DNA of 14,443 nt from contig JADLBB010000122.1 of the NCBI GenBank assembly GCA_020848055.1, positions 1 to 14,443 of the forward strand. Reading direction: 5' to 3'. The stretch's first letter is position 1. Every line of letters starts with the position of its first letter. This DNA is from Chloroflexota bacterium. Its GTDB lineage: Bacteria; Chloroflexota; Limnocylindria; QHBO01. The translations under genes and the position numbers were made by a program. The notes under the pieces were generated by a model. The model had not been told where the DNA came from. It saw only the letters and a list, made by a program, of their open reading frames with translations, and searched no databases. Of this stretch, positions 5,707 through 11,210 are shown piece after piece.

Positions 5707-6462
5707 ATGGACATGATCGATCTGGCCGCAGCGCATGACGAGAACTTCGTCGAGACGTTCCGGATCGTGTTCGGGGGGCGGCCTGGCGCTTCGCTGGCCA
5801 CGTACGGGACGATCCCCGTGGCGGTCACCGGTGTCCCGTTCGCCTTCTTCAACGCTGCCTGGATCCTGGGGCCGAGCGTACCCGCCGACGTCGAAGCGGC
5901 GCTCGGCCATCTGCGTGGCAGCGGCCTTCCGTTCGTCGTCCACGTCCGCGCCGACCTTGCCGGCATTGGCTCAACGGTCGAGGCAATCGGGCTCGTCGCG
6001 GGATCCCAACGCCTGCCGTGCTTCGCGATGCCCCCACGCCCCGTGCCACCGGCGCCACCCGAACTGGCCTTCCGACGGGTCGGCGAATCGGAGTGGGCCG
6101 ATTTCCTGGCAGTCCAGGCCACCGACATCCCCAGCCCAGGGTTGGACGCTCTCTACCTGCCGGAGATGCTCGAGCGACCAGCGGTGCGAGCGTTCGTCGG
6201 ATACGTCGGCACGGTCCCGGTCACGACGGCCATGGCCGTCCGGGCCGGCGCCACCCTCGGCATCTACAGCATCGCCACCGTGCCTGACCAACGTGGCCGT
6301 GGCTATGGCACCGCCGCGACCTGGCACCTGATGCGGGACGCTGAACCGGGTTGGGAGGCCGCGGTCCTCCAGTCGAGTGAGATGGGCCGGCCCGTCTACG
6401 AGCGGATGGGCTTCGAGCTCGTCGGCGAGTTCGTGGAGTATCGCGAGCGCCCATCGGGTTGA
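5707..6462 (+). CDS. GNAT-family N-acetyltransferase
   Basis: A 251-residue protein with a C-terminal GNAT domain. The acetyl-CoA pyrophosphate-binding loop is QRGRGYGT at residues 195-202, after the typical IYSIATVPD strand; motif B is VYERMGFELVGEFVEYR at the end. The N-terminal half (about 1-115: VETFRIVFGGRPGASLATYG and a following LPFVVHVRADL stretch) looks like a second, degenerate GNAT-like or substrate-recognition domain. The acceptor substrate is unknown. The ATG at 5707 has no Shine-Dalgarno; TACCGT (5694-5699) ends seven bases before it. It is divergent from the CopG-PIN module. Nothing nearby suggests an operon partner. Confidence 0.85.
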   Translation: MDMIDLAAAHDENFVETFRIVFGGRPGASLATYGTIPVAVTGVPFAFFNAAWILGPSVPADVEAALGHLRGSGLPFVVHVRADLAGIGSTVEAIGLVAGSQRLPCFAMPPRPVPPAPPELAFRRVGESEWADFLAVQATDIPSPGLDALYLPEMLERPAVRAFVGYVGTVPVTTAMAVRAGATLGIYSIATVPDQRGRGYGTAATWHLMRDAEPGWEAAVLQSSEMGRPVYERMGFELVGEFVEYRERPSG

Positions 6463-6502
6463 TCGGCCCGCGTACCGCCGACCGCGCGGCCGTCCACCCA
6501 GT

Positions 6503-6691
6503 TCAGCCGCTGGTACCCGCGTCCGCGCGGCGGCGCAGGGCCTGCGTGATCGCGTCAACCTCCCGCGCGGTGACACCGAAGCGTCGGAGCGGATAGCCGG
6601 CGCGCTGCACAGCGAGTTCGCGCTCGCCCTCCGGCGTCCGTCGGCGGGTGGGGCCGGCGCTTGTGAGCGGTTTGGTCGGGGCGAGAGGCAT
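6503..6691 (-). CDS. Possible small hypothetical protein (weak)
   Basis: This is the best coding candidate in the otherwise empty 6463-6721 stretch. The 62-residue reading has GC-rich third positions and a plausible helical end (FGVTAREVDAITQALRRRADAG), but it has no recognised family. Its ATG lies inside the tRNA-like hairpin at 6673-6698, and no ribosome binding site or promoter is visible. It may be the remnant of a gene near an element boundary or a chance frame. Confidence 0.25.
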   Translation of the reverse strand: MPLAPTKPLTSAGPTRRRTPEGERELAVQRAGYPLRRFGVTAREVDAITQALRRRADAGTSG

Positions 6692-6698
6692 CGCCCCG
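6673..6698. repeat. att-like copy of the tRNA-Pro 3' end, forming a perfect hairpin
   Basis: TGGTCGGGGCGAGAGG at 6673-6688 is identical to 12519-12534, the complement of the tRNA-Pro 3' end from the T-stem through CCA, in the same orientation. In addition CGGGGCGA (6677-6684), six bases, and TCGCCCCG (6691-6698) form a perfect stem-loop, so both halves of a tRNA-Pro acceptor stem (CGGGGCG and CGCCCCG-A-CCA on the minus strand) are present without the body of a tRNA. It could be a distal attachment site or an internally deleted tRNA. Confidence 0.55.
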
Positions 6699-6721
6699 CG
6701 ACCACCGACCTACCCATCACG

Positions 6722-6772
6722 ATGCGGCTGGCCGAGCCCCCCGAGCCGTTCGACTGGCTGCGCAGCGCATGA
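6722..6772 (+). CDS. Possible 16-codon leader ORF coupled to the HTH gene
   Basis: ATG at 6722 opens a 16-codon frame, MRLAEPPEPFDWLRSA, whose TGA overlaps the ATG of the LuxR-type gene (ATGA at 6769-6772). The overlap is the main reason to suspect it is translated. The frame stays open upstream without a better start. No homolog is recognised and no Shine-Dalgarno is visible, so it may equally be the end of a broken gene. Confidence 0.25.
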   Translation: MRLAEPPEPFDWLRSA

Positions 6773-7011
6773 CGCACCGGTCTCGCCGCACCGGCCGCGC
6801 CACCGACCGCGAGGTCGGCGTAGTCGCGGCGGTCCTGGTCGCCGGGTCGGAGAAGGCCGCGGCCCACCGGCTCGGGCTCTCGCACTCGACCGTCAAGCAT
6901 CACCTCGCGAAGGCGCGGTCCAAGGTCGGGGCGACGACCACGGCACAGCTCGTTTGGATCCTCGCACCAGTTCTCCCGGAACCTGACGAGCTGGCGCGGA
7001 CGGGCGAGTAG
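6769..7011 (+). CDS. Small LuxR/GerE-type helix-turn-helix protein
   Basis: An 80-residue protein that is almost only a GerE-type HTH. The domain spans about residues 10-66: ATDREVGVVAAVLVAGSEKA, then AAHRLGLSHSTVKHHLAKAR (the recognition helix HSTVKHHLAKA) and SKVGATTTAQLVWIL. No receiver, PAS or other sensor domain is attached, so it cannot respond to phosphorylation by itself. Stand-alone HTH proteins of this size occur in phages and mobile elements as well as chromosomes. It starts 70 bp from the tRNA-like repeat, and its start overlaps a 16-codon frame. The following 154 bp (7012-7165) contain nothing recognisable. Confidence 0.75.
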   Translation: MTHRSRRTGRATDREVGVVAAVLVAGSEKAAAHRLGLSHSTVKHHLAKARSKVGATTTAQLVWILAPVLPEPDELARTGE

Positions 7012-7165
7012 CGTCGACTAGCGCCGGCTTTGGGGTTGCGGCGCGCATTCCGAGATCGACGGCACAAGGCGGCAAGCTGCGACCAACAGGAAGGAACCGA
7101 CTGGTCACGCGGGGCGTGGCGCCGGATGTGCGATGCGCGACGCCTTCCAGACGCGGGTGGCCGCG

Positions 7166-7552
7166 CTAGCTCCGCTGTGCGATCTGGATCAGATTGCCGC
7201 AGGTGTCGTCGAAGACCGCGGTCGTGGTGGGGCCCATCGGCGTCGGCGGCTGGGTGAACTCGACGCCCAGCTGAACGAGCCGGTCGTACTCCGACTGGAC
7301 GTCCTCGACGCCGAACGAGGTGTAGGGCACGACGTCCTCGACGAGGGCGGTCTTCCACGGCTTGGCGGCTGGATGGGTGTCGGGCTCGAGGAGCAGCTCG
7401 GTGCCGCTCGGGTCGTCCGGCGAAACGACGGTGAGCCAGCGAGCCTCGCCCAGATCGACGTCGTGCTTGGTCACGAAGCCGAGAACGTCGGGATAGAAGC
7501 GGTGTGCCTTCTCCTGGTCATCGACCAGGACGCTGGTGACGACGATGCGCAT
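7166..7552 (-). CDS. VOC-superfamily (glyoxalase/bleomycin-resistance-like) protein
   Basis: A 128-residue vicinal oxygen chelate protein with the paired beta-alpha-beta-beta-beta modules. Landmarks are VVTSVLVDDQEKAHRFYPDV, then LGFVTKHDVDLGEARWLTVV, a central TELLLEP, FGVEDVQSEYDRLVQLGVEF and the closing FDDTCGNLIQIAQ. The final GNLIQI is the usual metal-site strand, with Asn/Leu rather than Glu visible here, so metal-dependent activity is uncertain. The start at 7552 is fixed by AAGGAG seven bases upstream, lying in the 14-bp gap after the ArsR stop. It forms a two-gene operon with that regulator. The substrate is unknown. Confidence 0.87.
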   Translation of the reverse strand: MRIVVTSVLVDDQEKAHRFYPDVLGFVTKHDVDLGEARWLTVVSPDDPSGTELLLEPDTHPAAKPWKTALVEDVVPYTSFGVEDVQSEYDRLVQLGVEFTQPPTPMGPTTTAVFDDTCGNLIQIAQRS

Positions 7553-7566
7553 GCGATCACTCCTTC

Positions 7567-7836
7567 TCAGGCTTCAGGCCACCGCTCCGCGATCTCGCGG
7601 AGGGGTGCCGTGTCGAGGTCGTGGAACTTGAAGCGGCCCTGCCGACGGGTCCTGACGAGCCCGGCGTCCTCCAGGACGTCCAAGTGCTGGGAGATGGCCT
7701 GGCGGGTGGACCCCAGGCCGTGGTTCGTGATCAGCCGGACGCAGAGCTCGTACAGCGTTTGGCCATCGCGCTGACGAAGCTCATCGAGGATCGCCCGCCG
7801 GGTCGGGTCTGCCAGGGCCTTGTAGAGGTCTCCCAT
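7567..7836 (-). CDS. ArsR-family winged-helix repressor, paired with VOC gene
   Basis: A compact 89-residue ArsR-type regulator that is essentially one winged helix: MGDLYKALADPTRRAILDEL, then DGQTLYELCVRLI, the recognition segment STRQAISQHLDVLEDAGLVR and the wing TRRQGRFKFHDLD, ending PLREIAERWPEA. It has a single cysteine and no paired metal-binding cysteines. The ATG at 7836 follows a TATAGT -10 box by eight bases, so it is probably leaderless. It heads a two-gene operon with the VOC protein and probably represses it through the palindrome between its promoter boxes. A small ligand made or removed by the VOC protein is a plausible inducer, but this is inference. Confidence 0.88.
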   Translation of the reverse strand: MGDLYKALADPTRRAILDELRQRDGQTLYELCVRLITNHGLGSTRQAISQHLDVLEDAGLVRTRRQGRFKFHDLDTAPLREIAERWPEA

Positions 7837-7844
7837 CGACCACG

Positions 7845-7874
7845 ACTATATGCAAGTAGCGACTTGCCTGTCAA
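7845..7874 (-). promoter_or_regulatory. Promoter and operator of the ArsR-VOC operon
   Basis: On the gene strand, a consensus -35 TTGACA (7869-7874), an 18-bp spacer and -10 TATAGT (7845-7850, five of six) stand eight bases before the ATG. A perfect inverted repeat fills the spacer: GCAAGT (7852-7857), four bases, ACTTGC (7862-7867). A repressor bound here would exclude RNA polymerase. This is the strongest promoter by consensus in the window. Confidence 0.85.
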
Positions 7875-7900
7875 CCAGTGCCCCGGCACTGGGCGACGCG

Positions 7901-8464
7901 TCAGCGGACCACGTCGTATACGAGCTTCACGACCCCGTTGCCGTATGCCTCGTGCTCCGACACCGCGAGCTTGCCCATGTCGTGTTCCGACTCGCTGAAC
8001 AGGCGCTCGCCCGCGCCGAGGAGGACCGGGAAGACGAGGAGGTGGTAGCGGTCGACCAGCCCGGCGTCCGCCAGCGCGTGACCGAGCTGGAGGCTGCCGT
8101 GGACGATGATCGGCCCACCGTCCGATGCCTTCAGCGCCGCGACGTCGTCGATGGACCGGAGGATCGTCGCCGGCCACGCGTCGTCGTCGTGCTGGAGCGT
8201 CGTCGACACGACGTAGCGGGGCATGGCGTTGTACCCGGCGAAGATGTCCATGGACGGCCAGACCGGGGCGAAGAGCTCGTAGCTCCGCCTGCCCAGGAGG
8301 ACCGCACGAGCCTCGTCCTGCTCCCGGCCCTTGAGCTCCATCGCTGCCGGGTCGAAGTCGGCGGCCGTCGCGGCCCATCCGGCATGGCGGTATGCGACGC
8401 CGTCACCGGGCGCCTGGGCAACGCCATCCGCGGACACGAACGCGGAGACGATCAGGGGTCGCAC
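7901..8464 (-). CDS. Dihydrofolate-reductase-fold (RibD C-terminal-like) reductase
   Basis: A 187-residue protein with the DHFR/RibD C-terminal fold. Motifs in order: VRPLIVSAFVSADGVAQAPG at the N-terminus, EARAVLLGRRSYELFAPVWP (the GRxTYE-type loop), YVVSTTL, then GGPIIVHGSLQLGHALADAG and LVDRYHLLVFPVLLGAGERLF. These bind NADPH in this superfamily. Many stand-alone members have unknown substrates and are often called dihydrofolate reductase by default; a folate role is not shown. The GTG at 8464 is preferred over the start at 8509 because GGGAGG (8471-8476) lies six bases upstream and the fold begins right there. The operator at 8524-8541 suggests control by the ArsR regulator at 9044-9409. 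Confidence 0.85.
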   Translation of the reverse strand: MRPLIVSAFVSADGVAQAPGDGVAYRHAGWAATAADFDPAAMELKGREQDEARAVLLGRRSYELFAPVWPSMDIFAGYNAMPRYVVSTTLQHDDDAWPATILRSIDDVAALKASDGGPIIVHGSLQLGHALADAGLVDRYHLLVFPVLLGAGERLFSESEHDMGKLAVSEHEAYGNGVVKLVYDVVR

Positions 8465-8523
8465 GGAGATCCTCCCAAGAATGTGGCGGCTGGTCGCCAC
8501 CCGCGACACTCAACTGCATGGTT

Positions 8524-8575
8524 CTCAACCAACTGGTTGAGCACGAAGCCTACCCGGGCCGTCGGAGAAGCGCAA
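8524..8575 (-). promoter_or_regulatory. Operator (perfect inverted repeat) and weak promoter of the reductase gene
   Basis: CTCAACC (8524-8530), AACT, GGTTGAG (8535-8541) is a perfect 7-4-7 inverted repeat, 60 bp upstream of the GTG start. On the gene strand a weak promoter with -35 TTGCGC (8570-8575), a 17-bp spacer and -10 TAGGCT (8547-8552) would place the transcription start inside the repeat. The repeat matches the element at 9456-9473, so the same ArsR protein may bind both. The operator is well supported; the promoter boxes are weak. Confidence 0.6.
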
Positions 8576-8600
8576 GTGGTCGGATCTCAGCCGAGGCGGG

Positions 8601-9047
8601 TCAGCCCTCCGCGATGTCCCCGAGCACGTCGAGGAATGTCTGCCAGCCCTCGATGGTGGCTGCGCGCTGCGCGGCCGAGAAGCCGGGCGTCTGCTGCGTC
8701 ATCCGCATGTGCGTGCCGTGGCTGGTCGGCGAGAGCTCGACCGTGAGCACCGCACGGACACCGCGTGACGGACGATCCGTCAGCGTCATCACCAGGCGCG
8801 ACGGCGGTTCGACCTCGAGGAACTCGCCCGCCCAATCGATGGTCCTGCCGCCCGGAAGCACCATTGTCGCGGACCAGCTGCGCCCGACCTCAGCGCAGTA
8901 GTCGACGCCGGCGAGCGGAACTTCGACGTCTCGCCCGCCGAACCACCGCGCGAAGGACTCGGGCGTCGTCCAGGCGGCGAACACGGCGGACGGCTGAGCC
9001 CGGAAGTCGCGATCGATCTCGATCCCGTCCGCGATCGCCCCGGTCAC
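8601..9047 (-). CDS. SRPBCC / AHSA1-family (START-like) protein
   Basis: A 148-residue SRPBCC protein: IEIDRDFRAQPSAVFAAWTT, then PESFARWFGGRDVEVPLAGV, a MVLPGGRTIDWAGEFLEVEP strand pair, RLVMTLTD and a C-terminal helix with AATIEGWQTFLDVLGDIAE. The ligand is unknown. Its GTG start overlaps the ArsR stop by four bases (GTGA), giving translational coupling. It is a separate lineage from the SRPBCC protein at 3071-3577, judging from the low similarity by eye. The 136 bp beyond its stop contain the operator of the next gene. Confidence 0.87.
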   Translation of the reverse strand: MTGAIADGIEIDRDFRAQPSAVFAAWTTPESFARWFGGRDVEVPLAGVDYCAEVGRSWSATMVLPGGRTIDWAGEFLEVEPPSRLVMTLTDRPSRGVRAVLTVELSPTSHGTHMRMTQQTPGFSAAQRAATIEGWQTFLDVLGDIAEG

Positions 9048-9409
9048 CGGGCGCGCTCCGGATCGGCGGTGGCAGCGGCCGGCGGCCTACCCGTGGCGGC
9101 GAGCAGGTCGTCGAGCGCGTCGAAGCTGTCGTCCCAGAACCGGCGGTAGTCGTCGATCCATGTCGAGGCGGCCTTGAGCGGCCTCGCCTCGAGCTTCGCG
9201 GGTCGGTACTGTGCGTCGCGCCCACGCGACACGAGGCCGGCCACCTCCAGGACGTGCAAATGCTTTGACACAGCCGCAAAGCTCATCGCGAAGGGCTCCG
9301 CGAGATCTCCAACGCTGGCCGATCCGTCTGACAGCCGAGCGAGGATCGCCCGGCGCGTGGGGTCGGCCAGGGCCGCGAACGTGCGACTCAGTGGATCCTG
9401 CGCTGTCAT
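9044..9409 (-). CDS. ArsR-family winged-helix repressor, paired with SRPBCC gene
   Basis: A 121-residue ArsR-type regulator: PLSRTFAALADPTRRAILAR, then VGDLAEPFAMSFAAVSKHLH (recognition helix) and VLEVAGLVSRGRDAQYRPAK as the wing, followed by WIDDYRRFWDDSFDALDDLL, the C-terminal helix typical of ArsR partners of SRPBCC proteins. It has no metal-binding cysteines. The ATG at 9409 is chosen because homologous proteins begin about ten residues before the FAALADPTRR motif and because GGAGG lies 11 bases upstream; ATG 9427 or 9451 would add 6 or 14 residues. It forms an overlapping operon with the SRPBCC gene. The inverted repeat upstream is shared with the reductase gene. Confidence 0.85.
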   Translation of the reverse strand: MTAQDPLSRTFAALADPTRRAILARLSDGSASVGDLAEPFAMSFAAVSKHLHVLEVAGLVSRGRDAQYRPAKLEARPLKAASTWIDDYRRFWDDSFDALDDLLAATGRPPAAATADPERAR

Positions 9410-9455
9410 CTCCCAACGAACCTCCATTCGGCTCGAACGGACCGCATTCATCGCG

Positions 9456-9477
9456 CTCAACCGGTCGGTTCAATATG
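9456..9477 (-). promoter_or_regulatory. Operator of the ArsR-SRPBCC operon
   Basis: CTCAACC (9456-9462), GGTC, GGTTCAA (9467-9473) repeats the 7-4-7 architecture of the perfect element at 8524-8541, with five of seven positions kept in the second arm. A -10-like CATATT (9472-9477 on the gene strand) touches its upstream edge, so the repeat would cover the transcription start, as at the reductase gene. No good -35 box was found. Confidence 0.6.
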
Positions 9478-9630
9478 AGGCTACCAGCACCCTGGATCTT
9501 CGGCAGGCGGATCGGCGGCCGTCAGGTATTCCCGAGTACCCTCGCTCTTCCGTCTGACCGGTTGCGAGCTCGAAACCATGGCCCAATCGGCCAACTAGGA
9601 ACGGGAGCCCGTCGCCGCCACCCTTGAGGC

Positions 9631-9717
9631 ATGACGGCGCGCTGGTCCGATCCACATCGACTCCCGGTTCCCCCCACCGGGTACGTCCGCGCCGTCTGCT
9701 CCGCCGGTGACCGGTGA
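9631..9717 (+). CDS. Possible 28-codon first gene of the lysis cassette
   Basis: ATG 9631 opens a 28-codon frame (MTARWSDPHRLPVPPTGYVR, then AVCSAGDR) whose TGA overlaps the GTG of the next small gene by four bases. Together with two further overlaps downstream this makes an unbroken coupled chain, the main support for its translation. It resembles no known protein; it could also be the end of a lost upstream gene. No Shine-Dalgarno is clear. The gap back to the ArsR gene shows only that gene's operator. Confidence 0.3.
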   Translation: MTARWSDPHRLPVPPTGYVRAVCSAGDR

Positions 9718-9839
9718 GCGGGGTCGAGCTCGCCCTGGCGTTCCTCGCCGGCGTGGCCATGGGCATCGCACTCGACCGCTGGCTACTCCCGTCCCTCGTC
9801 GATGTCTGGATCGACGGCCTGCGTCGGCATGGACGATGA
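9714..9839 (+). CDS. Small single-span membrane protein of the lysis cassette
   Basis: GTG 9714 opens a 41-codon frame: VSGVELALAFLAGVAMGIAL forms one transmembrane helix at about residues 4-20, then DRWLLPSLVDVWIDGLRRHG continues as an amphipathic, basic-ended tail. It overlaps the frame before it by four bases and the holin-like gene after it by 11 bases. Small membrane proteins in this place of phage lysis cassettes can be holins, antiholins or spanin-like helpers; which applies here is not shown. It has no Shine-Dalgarno, so translation probably depends on coupling. Confidence 0.5.
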   Translation: MSGVELALAFLAGVAMGIALDRWLLPSLVDVWIDGLRRHGR

Positions 9840-10062
9840 GCCCAGGGACGATCGCCCTGAGCGTCGGGACCGGACCGACGTCTACTCCTCGGCCCGCATC
9901 GGTGCCGCAGCCGCACTCACGATCGTCCTCGTCGTGCTGCTCGTCCTCGACGTCGGCGTCCCCGGCTACGACATCGGCCCCGGCACGCTCCTGCCGCTCC
10001 TCGGCGCGATCCTGGCGCTCCTGGGGCTCGAGGCCTCGACCTTCTGGCGGGGTGTGAGGTGA
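9829..10062 (+). CDS. Holin-like small membrane protein
   Basis: A 77-residue protein with a highly charged N-terminus (MDDEPRDDRPERRDRTD), a first membrane helix at about 23-41 (RIGAAAALTIVLVVLLVLDV), a short loop with VPGYDIGPG, and a second helix at about 51-68 (GTLLPLLGAILALLGLEA). Size, two spans and position directly before an endolysin are the features of class II holins, which open the membrane so the endolysin can reach the wall. No named family is recognised by motif, so the role rests on context. It overlaps the preceding gene by 11 bases and the amidase by four (GTGA). Confidence 0.65.
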   Translation: MDDEPRDDRPERRDRTDVYSSARIGAAAALTIVLVVLLVLDVGVPGYDIGPGTLLPLLGAILALLGLEASTFWRGVR

Positions 10063-11066
10063 CGGTCTACTGGGTCGGCTCGCCGAAGTTCACAGCAGGG
10101 CACCCCGCACCGCTCATCGCTCTGGTCCATCACCGCATGGTCGGCACCCTGCGCTCGACCGACGCCACCTTCACCTCGACCGACGGGCGCGAGGCGTCGA
10201 CACACTTCGGCGTCGGCTACGGCTGCGGCCGCGCGGGCCATCCGACAACGGCCCACGTCCACCAGTACGTCAGGCTGGGCGACCAGGCGTGGGGCAACGG
10301 CAACTGGGATCCCTCGGGTGCCTGGAACGACCGCTACCCGACCTCTTACGTCAACAGCCGCACCATCAGCATCGAGCACCACGACAACGGCGGCCGCACC
10401 CGGGGCAATGGGAAGGGCGTCGTATCCGAGGCCGTCATCGCGGCATCGATCGAATTGGACCGGCTGCTCCTGCGAGGGAACCTCGCCGAGTTGCGGGCCG
10501 CCGGGATCCGGTTCCGGGCCGGCACCGAGACCGCGATCACCCGTGAGCTCGGATCGATCCCTCTCGACCGCCACCACGTCATCGACCACCACTACATCGC
10601 CGGGCGGCTCAAGCCCTCCTGCTGGCGTCCCTGGGCGGACGATCCCACCGGCTTCCCGCAGGCCCGCTACCTCGCCGCGCTCGCGCCAGCACCGTCCACC
10701 CCGGAGGAGACCGTGAATAGCTACCCCGTGCCCAAGGTCCCGTCGGTCGCCACCGTGCCGGCGGGCACCTGGCTGTACGCGACCTCGGCCCTCCAGCCCT
10801 CGCCCGACAACCTCCAGGTCGACCCGGGGCGCGACATGCCCTATCTCGGCCAGCCTTCATCGACCTACCGCGTCGTCGAGTACGTCGACGAGGCAGGTGT
10901 CCACCAGGGTCGAGCGATGTTCGCCAAGGCGTCGGAGATCACCAGCGTCCGCCCGGCGCCCGACCCCACGCCGTTCAGCCAGGCGCGGCTCGACGCTGCG
11001 CAGAAGGCCGCGGCCGCGGCGGTCAAGGTAGCTGCCGAGCGCGCGGCCGCCGCCTACGGCGCATGA
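10059..11066 (+). CDS. N-acetylmuramoyl-L-alanine amidase (Amidase_2/PGRP fold) endolysin-like
   Basis: A 335-residue wall hydrolase. Residues about 15-205 are an Amidase_2 domain that cuts the bond between muramic acid and the stem peptide. Visible zinc-site elements are His24/His25 in IALVHHRMVG, SIEHHDNGG (Glu106, His107/108) and DHHYIAGRLKPSC (His177/178 and Cys188, a His-x9/10-Cys spacing as in T7-type lysozymes). STHFGVGYG (47-55) is the usual core strand. Residues about 215-300 are a second domain of unknown type, perhaps wall binding, and 306-335 is an Ala/Lys-rich helix. There is no signal peptide, so export would need the holin-like protein. The GTG start overlaps that gene by four bases. 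A domesticated or prophage lysis function is likely. Confidence 0.85.
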   Translation: MTVYWVGSPKFTAGHPAPLIALVHHRMVGTLRSTDATFTSTDGREASTHFGVGYGCGRAGHPTTAHVHQYVRLGDQAWGNGNWDPSGAWNDRYPTSYVNSRTISIEHHDNGGRTRGNGKGVVSEAVIAASIELDRLLLRGNLAELRAAGIRFRAGTETAITRELGSIPLDRHHVIDHHYIAGRLKPSCWRPWADDPTGFPQARYLAALAPAPSTPEETVNSYPVPKVPSVATVPAGTWLYATSALQPSPDNLQVDPGRDMPYLGQPSSTYRVVEYVDEAGVHQGRAMFAKASEITSVRPAPDPTPFSQARLDAAQKAAAAAVKVAAERAAAAYGA

Positions 11067-11083
11067 CGGGAGGCGAATGACCG

Positions 11084-11161
11084 ATGGTCAGCGAGCCCGG
11101 CACGATCTGGGGCCGCGAGCCCGCCACGACGACTCGGTCCTCGTCCGTGAGGGGGTTGTGA
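11084..11161 (+). CDS. Possible truncated phage-type small ORF
   Basis: ATG 11084 follows GGGAGG (11068-11073) by ten bases and reads MVSEPGTIWGREPATTTRSS and five more codons before a stop. The IWGREPA stretch resembles the start of some phage holin-like membrane proteins, but no hydrophobic helix follows, so it looks like a gene shortened by deletion or frameshift. The likeness is from memory and weak. The rest of the 11067-11210 gap contains nothing else recognised. Confidence 0.2.
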   Translation: MVSEPGTIWGREPATTTRSSSVRGL

Positions 11162-11210
11162 CGATCGCGGGCGGGCAACAAGCGGCCGGACGCACCTCCC
11201 TGTGCCGGGT

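Noticed and set aside
7030..7165. Short frames on both strands between the LuxR-type and VOC genes
   Set aside because: No start signal, no family likeness and composition of random GC-rich translation.
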